This document shows, one piece after another, positions 1 to 7,616 of a DNA stretch of 45,924 nt; position 1 is the stretch's first letter; every line of letters begins with the position of its first letter. A model generated the notes under the pieces. The model did no database searches and was not told the origin of the DNA. It saw nothing but the letters and a program-made list of their open reading frames with translations. This DNA is from an uncultured Eubacteriales bacterium (GTDB taxonomy: Bacteria > Bacillota > Clostridia > Christensenellales > Aristaeellaceae). Location of the stretch: contig CADBKQ010000017.1 of assembly GCA_902795275.1 (NCBI GenBank), positions 1-45,924 of the forward strand, given 5' to 3'. Both the position numbers and the translations under genes were made by a program.

Positions 1-397
1 TACAGTCCAGCAGAATGAAGTCATACGGCTTGCCGATTTCGTTCAGCACCTGCCGCAGAATTGTTTCCCGGCTCATCACGTTCACCATGGACGCTTCCAA
101 CCCGGCCAGTTCAATGCTGGCCGGGAGAAGATCTACGCCTTCCTTCTGGTGCAGGATACCTTCATCCTCCGCAATGGGCTTATCCAGGATAACTTTCTTC
201 ATTAAATCTGTGATGGTCACAGGCAGCTGATCCGGCTGCGGATAACCTAAGCTAATGGTCAGGCTGCCCTGGGGATCTGTGTCAACCAGGAGCACCTTTT
301 TCCCTTCCATGGCCAGCCCGATGCCTAAATTGGCGCACGTAGTGGTCTTGGTCACGCCGCCTTTTTGGTTCGCCAGGCAGATAATTGTTCCGTTCAT
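1..397 (-). CDS. parA: ParA-family partition ATPase (partial, runs off window start)
   Basis: The visible 132 residues are the N-terminal part of a ParA/Soj-type ATPase. The protein opens MNGTIICLANQKGGVTKTTT, which carries the deviant Walker A box KGGVTKTT. It continues with the Walker A' strand LLVDTDPQGSLT and ends at ILLDC on the window edge. ParA proteins bind DNA as ATP dimers and partition plasmids or stabilise integrative elements. The ATG is preceded by a GGAAAGG-type ribosome binding site about 10 bases upstream. A terminator-like hairpin lies only 27 bases before the ATG. The neighbours are an antirepressor and a zinc-ribbon ORF on the same strand, so this is a mobile-element partition gene rather than the chromosomal Soj. 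The C-terminus, and any ParB partner, lie outside the window. Confidence 0.9.
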   Translation of the reverse strand, partial: MNGTIICLANQKGGVTKTTTCANLGIGLAMEGKKVLLVDTDPQGSLTISLGYPQPDQLPVTITDLMKKVILDKPIAEDEGILHQKEGVDLLPASIELAGLEASMVNVMSRETILRQVLNEIGKPYDFILLDC

Positions 398-617
398 GAT
401 TTTTCGCCTTTCCTTTGATATGAAAAAAGGCGCTCAAGGAATCAAATAATGATGCCTTGAACGCCTTTTTGTGCCTTGGGCTGTTTTCTGTTTTCTTGGT
501 CTGAGCAGGTGTTTTTCGGGAATTATCCTCGGTTTCGTTCTGCTTTTGCTCACAAGCGGGGCAAACCTGCCGCCCTTCCGGGATCACTCTTCCGCAGATT
601 ACGCAGGTGTCTTCCAT
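282..617 (-). CDS. Small zinc-ribbon protein, ORF overlapping parA
   Basis: The first 25 residues form a credible zinc ribbon: CVICG at 5-9 and CPAC at 19-22, giving two CxxC pairs. A charged Lys/Thr/Asn-rich linker follows. The ATG overlaps the stop of the antirepressor gene (TAATG), so translation is probably coupled. Short proteins opening with a CxxCG...CPxC ribbon are common in Clostridia integrative elements; their function is unknown to me. The end is odd. The frame runs through the hairpin at 424-470 and on into parA for over 100 bases, so the C-terminal 35-40 residues are probably not ancestral. The original stop may have been lost by a small indel. Confidence is moderate for the N-terminal half and low for the stop. 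Confidence 0.5.
   Translation of the reverse strand: MEDTCVICGRVIPEGRQVCPACEQKQNETEDNSRKTPAQTKKTENSPRHKKAFKASLFDSLSAFFHIKGKAKNHERNNYLPGEPKRRRDQDHYVRQFRHRAGHGREKGAPG
424..470 (-). terminator. Terminator-shaped hairpin just upstream of parA
   Basis: The arms AAAAAGGCG (424-432) and TCAAGG (434-439) pair with CCTTGA (455-460) and CGCCTTTTT (462-470). Read on the minus strand, the stem is followed by a run of six T. It lies 27 bases before the parA ATG, leaving no room for a promoter in between. It may therefore be an attenuator or a processing site rather than a simple operon end. The outer arm is shared with the hairpin at 1541-1579. Confidence 0.65.
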
Positions 618-1507
618 TACACTTCGCCCCTTTCATCATCAAAGGCTTTTTCCAGCAGATGAATGATAAACTCCCGGCCTTTCTGTGTCCATTGCGTGAC
701 GATGCACACCTTCTCCGTGCCGTTGCTGTACTTCCTGACGACAGTCACTGTGCGGGTGTAGCCCTTTCCATCATACCTGGCATAAAGCACCCATCCGTCA
801 TGCAGCCGATACTGAACCTTCTGTTCATGCAGAAACAGATTCAGAGCCCGCGCCGTTATTCCGCAGGATTTTGCGATGGTGGTCGTACTGTAGGTATCTG
901 GGGCGTCCAGCACCCTGTCGTAGTAATCCACCTTGGGAGCCATCTCCAGGATGGATTTGCTTTGTCGGGCAACCTTTCCGTTCAGTTCATCCATCTTGCG
1001 GCTCTGCTTGTGCAGGACATCCCGCTGCAAGATCAGGGCGGCGTTGGCCCGCTCGATCAGATCACCCATCACTGCCATATCCTCTTTTTGAGCCGCCAGA
1101 GACGCGGACAATTCTTCATTTTCCTGAACTGTCCGCGCCAGGCGATTCCGGCAGCTTCTCAGTTCCCGTTCACGGGCTTCTGAAACGGCTTGCTCCTGGG
1201 CGATGAGCTTCTTCCGCAGCAGCTTTCCGATGGCGGTATGCTGTGTCAGACAAATTTCTTTCGCCACATCCGGGGTGAGCCAATGGTCGTGAAGATCATA
1301 GGGCATGGGAACGCCATCCGCACGTCGGACAATTTTGTCCGACGTTACATAATCCTCGCCTTCTTCGTATTCATTCTGGATACAAACCCTGGGGAACCAT
1401 TTCCGATACGGCGTTTTTATTTGCAGCGCCTGATGGAGCATCCTGCCGGATACATAGCTGGGGTTTTCCTGCGCTGTCTCAAACTGAATCCTGCTCAGTT
1501 CGTTCAT
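617..1507 (-). CDS. Phage-type antirepressor (AntA/AntB N-domain, KilA-C C-domain)
   Basis: The product has 296 residues. Residues 1-100 resemble the AntA/AntB antirepressor domain, with a YRKWFPRV segment and a DYVTSDKI stretch. Residues 105-190 form a charged, probably coiled-coil linker. From about residue 195 (MAPKVDYYDRVL, then TTTIAKSCGITARALNLFL) it matches the KilA-C/ANT domain found in phage antirepressors. Such proteins counter phage or element repressors and trigger gene expression. The start is supported by AGGAGG close upstream. The upstream hairpin at 1541-1579 ends 34 bases before the ATG. The gene is followed by a one-base-overlapping zinc-ribbon ORF. The family assignment is confident; the target repressor is unknown and is not in the visible part of this element. 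Confidence 0.85.
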   Translation of the reverse strand: MNELSRIQFETAQENPSYVSGRMLHQALQIKTPYRKWFPRVCIQNEYEEGEDYVTSDKIVRRADGVPMPYDLHDHWLTPDVAKEICLTQHTAIGKLLRKKLIAQEQAVSEARERELRSCRNRLARTVQENEELSASLAAQKEDMAVMGDLIERANAALILQRDVLHKQSRKMDELNGKVARQSKSILEMAPKVDYYDRVLDAPDTYSTTTIAKSCGITARALNLFLHEQKVQYRLHDGWVLYARYDGKGYTRTVTVVRKYSNGTEKVCIVTQWTQKGREFIIHLLEKAFDDERGEV

Positions 1508-1540
1508 TTCCCATTCCTCCTATCTTTTTCTGGAAATGAA

Positions 1541-1579
1541 AAAAGGCGCTCAGAGGATTTTGCTTCTCTGAACGCCTTT
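1541..1579 (-). terminator. Terminator-shaped hairpin upstream of the antirepressor
   Basis: AAAGGCG (1542-1548) and TCAGAG (1550-1555) pair with CTCTGA (1566-1571) and CGCCTTT (1573-1579). On the minus strand it is followed by a run of six T. The outer arm is identical to the hairpin at 424-470, while the inner arm differs on both sides in a compensating way. It separates the small basic protein gene from the antirepressor with only 34 bases to the next ATG. Confidence 0.65.
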
Positions 1580-1596
1580 AGTAGTGGAAGAAACCG

Positions 1597-1947
1597 TTAT
1601 TCGATTGTGCTCTTGGTGGATGAATCGGTCGTGCTGGACAAACCGGCAGACTGCCTTGCCGTCATTCGCCGGTTCCATTTTCTGATCCGGGAGGACACCA
1701 CTCGCCCGACCTCGCTGAATGGAATCCAGATGCCTTTGTTCCTGATTCTTTGGAATACCTTGTGGAGCAGCTTTCTTTTTTCCCGGTTCGTGATTGGCTG
1801 GCTGGTGTCCGCGGTCAACTTATCGTAATGGTACTTTGCATCCGCCAGAATCCATCGCTTTTGGACCTGGCTCAATTCACTCCACTTTTTGTTGACCTGG
1901 TAACTTCGACCATTCACAATCCTGATTCTCTTTTTTCTTCTCGCCAT
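1597..1947 (-). CDS. Small basic protein of unknown function (integrative element)
   Basis: I do not recognise this 116-residue protein. It is strongly basic at the N-terminus (MARRKKRIRIVNGRSYQVNK), is mostly helical and charged in the middle (RKLLHKVFQRIRNKGIWIP), and ends in a Ser/Thr-rich tail. The basic start suggests nucleic-acid binding, but that is inference. I chose the ATG at 1947 because AAGGAGG lies 5 bases upstream; a longer frame begins 6 codons earlier. It is the first gene of a minus-strand run with the antirepressor, zinc-ribbon ORF and parA, and it ends just before the hairpin at 1541-1579. Confidence 0.5.
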   Translation of the reverse strand: MARRKKRIRIVNGRSYQVNKKWSELSQVQKRWILADAKYHYDKLTADTSQPITNREKRKLLHKVFQRIRNKGIWIPFSEVGRVVSSRIRKWNRRMTARQSAGLSSTTDSSTKSTIE

Positions 1948-2239
1948 GACTTCCTCCTTCCTCAATTTAATACCTGGCTGAGTTCATCTGACTCTTGATG
2001 CTGTGATACGTGGGAATATATAAAAATAATGTCCAGACGAATCATCTGAACACTATTTTCTCTGAAATATTGGCTCATATTTCCAAAAAATGTTTTGTCT
2101 CTGATTTTACAAACCTCCTTTCCGAGACTGTTTTCTGCTGCTTTTCAAAGGTGGAAAAGGGATTGAATCAGCAGCGGCAAACGGCTCAAACCCTTGCGGC
2201 ACAAGGCTTTTCCGTTTTGTCGCAATTATACCACCAGGG

Positions 2240-2407
2240 CATGGATACGCGACGTTGGCACTGCAAAATGGGGTAGATGTCAAAACAGTTTCCAATAACT
2301 TAGGCCACTCTACCACAGCTTTCACCATGGATAAATATGGACATGTGACAGAAACCATGATGAAGGACAGTGCCGACAAGATGCAGCGGTTCATCGAATC
2401 GCTCTGA
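2240..2407 (+). pseudogene. Tyrosine integrase, C-terminal remnant
   Basis: The last 56 codons read HGYATLALQNGVDVKTVSNN, then LGHSTTAFTMDKYGHVTETM and DSADKMQRFIESL before a TGA. This matches the end of tyrosine recombinases, with the conserved Gly-His and the catalytic tyrosine in DKYGHVTET. The segment also resembles the end of the intact integrase at 37463-38596 (DRYAHVTETMKRESANRMQAFIEAL in part). Upstream of 2240 the frame is lost and no catalytic Arg box is visible; bases 1948-2239 hold no gene I can support. A one-base deletion near 2239 would restore Arg-His before the Gly-Tyr-Ala, so a frameshift is likely. The remnant points toward the 3' end of tRNA-Ser, as expected for a tRNA-targeted element. 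Confidence 0.75.
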
Positions 2408-2505
2408 AGTGCCCCGAATCGTTGAAAAAGATAAAGTGGGTACGAAAGTGGGTATAAAGCAAACAAAAAAGCCCAGGAGCCTTGTAATTCCTGGACTTTC
2501 TTGAG

Positions 2506-2594
2506 CGGAGAAGGAGAGATTTGAACTCTCGCTACGATTCACTCGTACTACTCCCTTAGCAGGGGAGCCCCTTCGGCCACTTGGGTACTTCTCC
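2506..2594 (-). tRNA. tRNA-Ser (anticodon GCT)
   Basis: Read on the minus strand, a complete class II tRNA is visible. The acceptor GGAGAAG starts at 2594, a D-arm GGCCGAAGGGG follows, the anticodon loop carries GCT, a long variable arm precedes the TTCAAATCT T-loop, and the 3' acceptor strand CTTCTCC closes it. CCA is not encoded. It lies beside an integrase remnant, so its 3' end is a likely attachment site. Confidence 0.93.
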
Positions 2595-2630
2595 ATTCAG
2601 CCTGCAAACACTTCCGAAGAGGAATGAAAA

Positions 2631-2719
2631 TGGCGGAGAGAGAGGGATTCGAACCCCCGGTGCCTTTCGACATCACTGGTTTTCAAGACCAGCGCCATCA
2701 ACCGCTCGGCCATCCCTCC
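2631..2719 (-). tRNA. tRNA-Ser (anticodon TGA)
   Basis: A class II tRNA on the minus strand. The acceptor GGAGGGA pairs with TCTCTCC (one G-T), the anticodon is in CTTGAAA, and the long variable arm and TTCGAATCC T-loop are present. The CCA is encoded at 2631-2633. It lies 36 bases upstream of the tRNA-Ser(GCT) gene in the same transcript direction. Confidence 0.94.
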
Positions 2720-2823
2720 GCGTCCTGTTCAAGACAGGTTTCCGGAAGCACTCAAACAGTATAGCATCAACCTGGGCAAATGTCAATCCCCTGCCGCAGA
2801 AAAAATAGGCGATGCAAGCAAAA

Positions 2824-2856
2824 GGGGCTGTTGCAGAATCGTTCTGCAACAGCCCC
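2824..2856 (-). terminator. Strong terminator after the exported repeat protein gene
   Basis: A perfect 15-bp stem (2824-2838 with 2842-2856) carries a three-base loop. On the minus strand it is followed by TTTT then GCTTGC; on the plus strand by TGTTTTTC. It sits 19 bases after the stop of the minus-strand gene and can serve both directions. Confidence 0.85.
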
Positions 2857-2874
2857 TGTTTTTCATGCGTCAGG

Positions 2875-5862
2875 TTATACCGCAACGTCCACATAGACGC
2901 CGGTTTCCACCTGATACAGCTTCCAGGTACCTTCATCGTTGAAGAAGGTGAAACGCTGGAACGTGGAAACGCCGTCCTTCACAGTGACAATTTCGATCTG
3001 GAAGGTCTGGCATTCTTTTCCGTTGATCGTCATGTTTGTCACAGGGAACTGGCCCAGCAGCTCATCGATGGTAATCTGGTCCTTGATCTCTTCCAGCAGA
3101 GCGCTGCCGTTTTCGGAGAGCTGGTCCTCATTCTCGCTGTAGCCCAGAGCGCACAGCGTCAGAATCAGCTGTTCCTGCGCGGGCAGGCTTTCGAGGACCT
3201 TGACCTGCTCTTCGCTCAGCACTTCTTCCATGGCGGGAAGGGAAATCTTCGTGTATTCCTGCTGTTCCAGATTCTCAGCCACGATCATGAGGGCATCTTC
3301 CATGACAGGCTGTTCGGAGGCTTTGACGCCAAGAACTTCCTCTTCTACGTCCACAGCCACATATGTCAGCACCTTCCTGGTCGCGGGCGCGGGTTCCACC
3401 GGCGGCTCGACTTCCAGGGGCAGGGCCGGAATCACGACCTGCTTACGGCTGAGTTCCTCTTCGCAGACGGTGCAGTACACGACAAGGTCATAGCTGCCGG
3501 CGTAACCGGGGCCAGCGGCGACGTAGTTTTCCTGTACCGCTGCACCGGGCTTGTGGGCTGCCATGGCATCGGCTACGGTATCGGTGGCGCCGCAGCGGCT
3601 GCACGTGGCGGTCTTGGTGCCTGCGGTGGTGCAGGTGGCGTTGCCGTCGCTCACATACGCGCCGAAGCTGTGGCCCAGGACGCTGCCCGGATCCGCCACG
3701 GTGTCGGTGGCGCCGCAGCGGCTGCACGTGGCGGTCTTGGTGCCGTCGGCGGTGCAGGTGGCGTTGCCGTCGCTCACATACGCGCCGAAGCTGTGGCCCA
3801 GCTTGGTGCCGGCCTTGGTGCGGGTATCGCCCTGCTTGCCGCAGGCGCACCAGCCGGTCTCGGTGCCGTCGGCGGTGCAGGTGGCGTCTTTATTGTACTT
3901 GTATTCGTAGACGTGGGTGTGCACTTTCAGGCCCAGCAGCATCGCGCCGCCGCGCAGCATCTTCATCAGGAAGCCGCCCTTTTCGTCCGTTTTCAGGTCT
4001 TTGGTCGCGGTCAGGGTGCTTTCGTCTTCAGCGTTGTAGTACACGCCTTCCAGCACTTCTTTTTCACTGTCGATGGTCACGCCCACGTTCACGTCCTCGC
4101 CCTCGTTGGCGGTGGCGTAGGTGGTTTCGCCGACCTTGACGGTGTTGCCCTTCGCGCCGGCGGCGGTCACCTTCTGGAGGAAGTCAGTGCTGATCTTCAC
4201 GATGTAGTTGATGGAGGCTTCCAGGGCTTTGGTGGCTTCTTCGTTTACAGTGTCTGTGATGATGGGAGCCGGACGCTCTTCGTTGCCGGGCACGATATTC
4301 CTGTCCACGGCGACCGCCACATGGCCATCTTTGTTTTCTTCAGCAGCCCAAACGGTCAAGGTAGTATCCGCCACATCCATGGAGGCCTGCACATTGCCGT
4401 TCACAGCCTGGCTGGTAAGAACTTCGATGGCGTTGGTGCTGCCGGACACGGTGCCGTCCACCACGATATCCACGTCAGCATTATCATTCCGCACGAAGAT
4501 ACCTACGCCTTTTTCCTTGCCTTCGGCGGTCACGTCGCCAACCACGACCACGTCCGTTTCGGAGTCCTTATATGCGACCACATTGATGCCGGTTGCCTCG
4601 CCCTCGGCGGAAGTGGCGGTCACGTCGCCAACCACGGTCACGATGGCTTCGGCGCCATTATTTACATTCGCCATGACAGCTGTTGCCGTCCCATGTGCGC
4701 TGGCGGCAGTAATATCGCCGTCCACGTTCGTGGTTGCTTCGCCATCCATTCTGAACATATTGTCGTCGATATCCCGTCCGATCAGGTCACTCGCCTGGAT
4801 ATTGACGCCTGTTACGTCACCATTTCCTCTTGCGGTCACGCTGCCGGTTTCGGCATTTACTACGCCGCCGGATGCATAAGAATAGGCGCTAACGGCATTG
4901 CCGGTTTCCGCTTTCGCAGTGATATCGCCGGTTTCAACGTTTATTTCGCCCTGTTTGCGCACTCTGTTTCCGTCTTCATCAATGGTGGAATTGAAATTTG
5001 CTTCCATTCTGACGCCGTTTGCCCCTCCGGCTGCGCCATTCGATGTGACGGTCACATCGCCTGCTTTCACGTCGCTTGTGCCGCCGCGTGTCCAGGTGGA
5101 AATACCCATTGTATAGGCGTATCCATTATCGTTTTTATCTGTGGAGGTAACGTCCACATTCCCCACATTAACAATAAGGGCAGTGTCCATGTTTTCAGAG
5201 CGTGCGACAACGCCGTTCGCGGGGGTGTAAGTGTCTTTGGCCGTTCCGTCTTCACGCTTGTCAATTTCGGCACTGACGGTCACATCGCCCGCGGTTACCT
5301 GCCGCTCTGTGCCTGGATCCGCGTTCCAAATCTGAACGTTTATCCCGGTTGCGGAACCAGAACGAACGCCCTCGTCGTAAATATCCTCTCCGGTTTCCTC
5401 ATCGGTTCCCACATGTTCCCTGACAGTTTCCCCGACGCTTTGACTGGTAACAGTCACATCTCCTGCTGTGACGTTCGTCTTTCCTCCTTGTCCGCCTTCA
5501 ATAATACCCGTCGCATTGACCGGACTGTCTTCAGAAGCGGCAGACACCGTCACGTCGTCCGCCTTAACAGCAACTTCACTGCCGCTGTTGGAGGTATTAG
5601 CAGCAATGCCGGTTGCTCCTCCGTTTTCAGAAGTGGCGGTCACGTTGCCCGCTGTAACGGTGGTGCTGCCGGGGCCGGCAGATACAACTTCATCTTTTTC
5701 CTCGTCATAATTCTGTTGTTCGTAAGCTCTCGCGTTGATGCCTGTCGCCGTAGTATTTTCGGCGTTCACGGCAATGTCCATCGGGTTTTCATCCGTGCTC
5801 GCATTTGCGTATATGGCGTTGCCGCTGTTTTCGCTTTCACTCGCAACGTTCCCGACGTTCAC
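2875..5862 (-). CDS. Large exported repeat protein, main part (downstream of a frameshift)
   Basis: This frame encodes most of a secreted protein whose signal peptide lies in the fragment at 5873-6265. If one C is removed from the run at 5876-5880, the two join into a 1,129-residue protein. The listed start is only the first ATG in frame. The first two thirds hold many short repeats of the form AGDVTVTS...ATGINV, like right-handed beta-helix or adhesin passenger repeats. A Cys-rich segment follows, built of tandem 41-residue units (ATCTADGTKTATCSRCGATD, then LGHSFGAYVSDGN). After a Pro/Glu-rich linker the C-terminal 200 residues form a separate globular domain. No LPxTG, SLH or membrane anchor is visible. 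A role as a surface or secreted adhesin is inference. The gene is monocistronic, between a promoter-like site near 6340 and a strong terminator at 2824. Confidence 0.75.
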   Translation of the reverse strand: MNVGNVASESENSGNAIYANASTDENPMDIAVNAENTTATGINARAYEQQNYDEEKDEVVSAGPGSTTVTAGNVTATSENGGATGIAANTSNSGSEVAVKADDVTVSAASEDSPVNATGIIEGGQGGKTNVTAGDVTVTSQSVGETVREHVGTDEETGEDIYDEGVRSGSATGINVQIWNADPGTERQVTAGDVTVSAEIDKREDGTAKDTYTPANGVVARSENMDTALIVNVGNVDVTSTDKNDNGYAYTMGISTWTRGGTSDVKAGDVTVTSNGAAGGANGVRMEANFNSTIDEDGNRVRKQGEINVETGDITAKAETGNAVSAYSYASGGVVNAETGSVTARGNGDVTGVNIQASDLIGRDIDDNMFRMDGEATTNVDGDITAASAHGTATAVMANVNNGAEAIVTVVGDVTATSAEGEATGINVVAYKDSETDVVVVGDVTAEGKEKGVGIFVRNDNADVDIVVDGTVSGSTNAIEVLTSQAVNGNVQASMDVADTTLTVWAAEENKDGHVAVAVDRNIVPGNEERPAPIITDTVNEEATKALEASINYIVKISTDFLQKVTAAGAKGNTVKVGETTYATANEGEDVNVGVTIDSEKEVLEGVYYNAEDESTLTATKDLKTDEKGGFLMKMLRGGAMLLGLKVHTHVYEYKYNKDATCTADGTETGWCACGKQGDTRTKAGTKLGHSFGAYVSDGNATCTADGTKTATCSRCGATDTVADPGSVLGHSFGAYVSDGNATCTTAGTKTATCSRCGATDTVADAMAAHKPGAAVQENYVAAGPGYAGSYDLVVYCTVCEEELSRKQVVIPALPLEVEPPVEPAPATRKVLTYVAVDVEEEVLGVKASEQPVMEDALMIVAENLEQQEYTKISLPAMEEVLSEEQVKVLESLPAQEQLILTLCALGYSENEDQLSENGSALLEEIKDQITIDELLGQFPVTNMTINGKECQTFQIEIVTVKDGVSTFQRFTFFNDEGTWKLYQVETGVYVDVAV
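3560..3810 (-). repeat. Tandem 123-bp coding repeat (Cys-rich 41-residue units)
   Basis: Two nearly identical units repeat with a period of 123 bases; for example, the same GCCGAAGCTGTGGCCCAG stretch follows CACATACGC at 3652 and at 3775. Each unit encodes TCSRCGATD and LGHSFGAYVSDGNATC. A third, diverged unit lies at about 3810-3900 (WCACGKQGD). Such units are prone to copy-number change by recombination. Confidence 0.85.
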
Positions 5863-5872
5863 AAGAACGGCT

Positions 5873-6265
5873 TCAGGGGGTCTTCAAACGTTTCCCCGTT
5901 TCGCTGTCCACCGCAGGAACGTAATTGCCGGAAATCGTAATGCTGAGGCTTTGAGTATAAGCCACGGTCTCGGTATAGCCTTCGGGGCTGACGGGATTGC
6001 CATCGTTGTTAAGCACAGGCGCCCAATCCGCGATATCGGCGTGCCACATATAGGCAATGCCGTCTTCGATTTTGATATCGCCATCCTTTGGCAATTCACG
6101 GCCTTGCCAGCTGACTATAACAACCTGCGTCTCATCCCCCGCGTCCACGGTGGCGGCGGTTCCGTTCACGGTCACGGTCGGTTCGTCCGCCAATGCGGGC
6201 AGCCATTGAAGTGACATTGCCAGCGCCAGAATCAGCGCCAACAGCTTTTTCCCCTGCTTATTCAT
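5873..6265 (-). CDS. Exported repeat protein, N-terminal fragment with signal peptide
   Basis: This short frame begins MNKQGKKLLALILALAMSLQ and continues WLPALADEP, a clear Sec signal peptide with cleavage likely after ALA. It then reads about 100 residues and stops at a TGA (5873-5875) just past a C5 run. I chose the ATG at 6265 because GGAG and AGGGAG stretches lie just upstream; the frame is open for 17 more codons. The reading frame at 2875-5862 continues the same protein after a one-base shift (KTP then EAVLVNVGNV). The two are therefore one gene, broken either in the genome or by a base-calling error in the homopolymer. Confidence 0.75.
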   Translation of the reverse strand: MNKQGKKLLALILALAMSLQWLPALADEPTVTVNGTAATVDAGDETQVVIVSWQGRELPKDGDIKIEDGIAYMWHADIADWAPVLNNDGNPVSPEGYTETVAYTQSLSITISGNYVPAVDSETGKRLKTP

Positions 6266-6323
6266 TTCTCCCTGGCTCCTTTTTTCAGATTGACGGCTTT
6301 CCACCGCCTTAATCAACTTCTTT

Positions 6324-6351
6324 ATTTTACCAAAAATAGAAATTTACACAA
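6324..6351 (-). promoter_or_regulatory. Possible promoter of the exported repeat protein gene
   Basis: On the minus strand, TTGTGT (6346-6351) and TAAAAT (6324-6329) are separated by 16 bases, 59 bases ahead of the ATG at 6265. The boxes are weak but lie in an AT-rich intergenic stretch. Confidence 0.45.
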
Positions 6352-6444
6352 GTAATTTCATTGCAAAATTGCATCACTTTGTTTGTATTTTCAAAACACT
6401 TTTCTAACTTTTTTGAAACAATTAACTCAACAAGATAACAAAAA

Positions 6445-6467
6445 GCCGGGGAAACTCGCTCCCCGGC
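6445..6467 (-). terminator. pfkA terminator
   Basis: GCCGGGG (6445-6451) pairs with CCCCGGC (6461-6467). Read on the minus strand, the stem is followed directly by TTTTT. It lies 34 bases past the pfkA stop. Confidence 0.85.
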
Positions 6468-6500
6468 CTATACTTTTGACAGATTGCTGGCTTGGATTGA

Positions 6501-7496
6501 TCAGATTTCGCCGTCGTGGCCGCCGCCGAACTGCATGATCTCCATGATCTTGTAGCGGTCCATTTGCAGGTGCTTTTTCATGGTCAGCGCTTCCTCGATG
6601 GGGATTTCCACGATGCCGCCTTCCTGGGTGCCGATGACGCAGTTGCCGCGGCCTTCCGCGAAGGCCATGACGGCATGGTAGCCCATGCGGGTGGCGGTTT
6701 CGCGGTCACGGCCGGTGGGCGCGCCGCCGCGCTGGATATGGCCGATGACGGTGATGGTGGGCTTGATGCCCAGCGCTTCCTGAATCTTGTCGCCGACCTC
6801 CTGAGCATGGCCGGCGCCCTCGGCGACCACGACCATGAAGTGGGTGTAACCCGCCAGCTTGGCGCCGCGGATGCGCTCGATCACGTTCTGTTCAAAGCTC
6901 TCCACGTGCTCAGGCACCAGCACGGCGGTAGCGCCGACGGCGGTGCCGACGTACAGGGCCAGGAAACCGGCGTTGCGGCCCATGACCTCCACCACGGAGC
7001 AGCGCTCGTGGGACTGCATGGTGTCGCGCAGCTTGTCGATGCACTCGATGGCAGTGTTGCAGGCGGAGTCAAAGCCGATGGTGTAGTTGGTGCAGCCCAC
7101 GTCGTTGTCGATGGTGGCGGGTACGCCGACCACCGGTATGCCCAGGCGGGACAGTTCCAGCGCGCCGCGGAACGTACCGTCGCCGCCGATGGCCACGATG
7201 CCTTCCAGACCCAGCATCTTGCAGGTGTTCACGGCCTTTTGCCGACCTTCGGGATTCATGAATTCTTCGCTCCGCGCGGTATACAGGATGGTGCCGCCCT
7301 TGGAAAGCAGATGGCCCACGTTCGCTCGGGTGAGCTGGATAAAGTCGCAGTTGATCAAGCCCTGCCAACCGCGGCGGATGCCGATGCATTCAATGCCGTT
7401 GGCCAAAGCGGTACGCGCTACGGCGCGGACTGCCGCGTTCATGCCGGGCGCGTCGCCGCCGCTCGTTAAAACACCGATTCTCTTGATCTTTGCCAT
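6501..7496 (-). CDS. pfkA: ATP-dependent 6-phosphofructokinase
   Basis: This enzyme phosphorylates fructose 6-phosphate to fructose 1,6-bisphosphate in glycolysis. The protein has 331 residues, close to the usual 319-325. Visible signatures are TSGGDAPGMNAAVR at the ATP site, GGDGTFRGA, the catalytic TIDNDV loop, the substrate helix MGRNAGFLAL, and the PFK signature GHIQRGGAPTGRDR. The GGDGT form (Gly before Thr) is typical of ATP-dependent rather than PPi-dependent enzymes. The start has AAGGAG at good spacing. The gene stands alone, with a near-consensus promoter at 7617-7645 and its own terminator at 6445-6467. Confidence 0.97.
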   Translation of the reverse strand: MAKIKRIGVLTSGGDAPGMNAAVRAVARTALANGIECIGIRRGWQGLINCDFIQLTRANVGHLLSKGGTILYTARSEEFMNPEGRQKAVNTCKMLGLEGIVAIGGDGTFRGALELSRLGIPVVGVPATIDNDVGCTNYTIGFDSACNTAIECIDKLRDTMQSHERCSVVEVMGRNAGFLALYVGTAVGATAVLVPEHVESFEQNVIERIRGAKLAGYTHFMVVVAEGAGHAQEVGDKIQEALGIKPTITVIGHIQRGGAPTGRDRETATRMGYHAVMAFAEGRGNCVIGTQEGGIVEIPIEEALTMKKHLQMDRYKIMEIMQFGGGHDGEI

Positions 7497-7616
7497 GTTG
7501 AATCCACTCCTTTTTCATTCTGTCGGGGATTGGCGCCTCTCTTTTTTGTCAAGCGGCGGCGCGTTGGGGAACCTTTCAAAGATACGGAAACCGGGAGACC
7601 TGCTGCCTTTTTTCGC

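Noticed and set aside
1190..1998. Plus-strand frames in the left element
   Set aside because: They are opposite the antirepressor and basic protein genes and lack domains and binding sites.
3560..3900. CRISPR or satellite array
   Set aside because: The 123-base period keeps the reading frame and encodes Cys-rich protein units.
2812..5940. A 1,042-codon open frame on the plus strand opposite the exported repeat protein
   Set aside because: It mirrors the repeat gene on the other strand, has a His/Gly/Val-rich composition without any domain, and no ribosome binding site; the minus frame carries the signal peptide and repeats.
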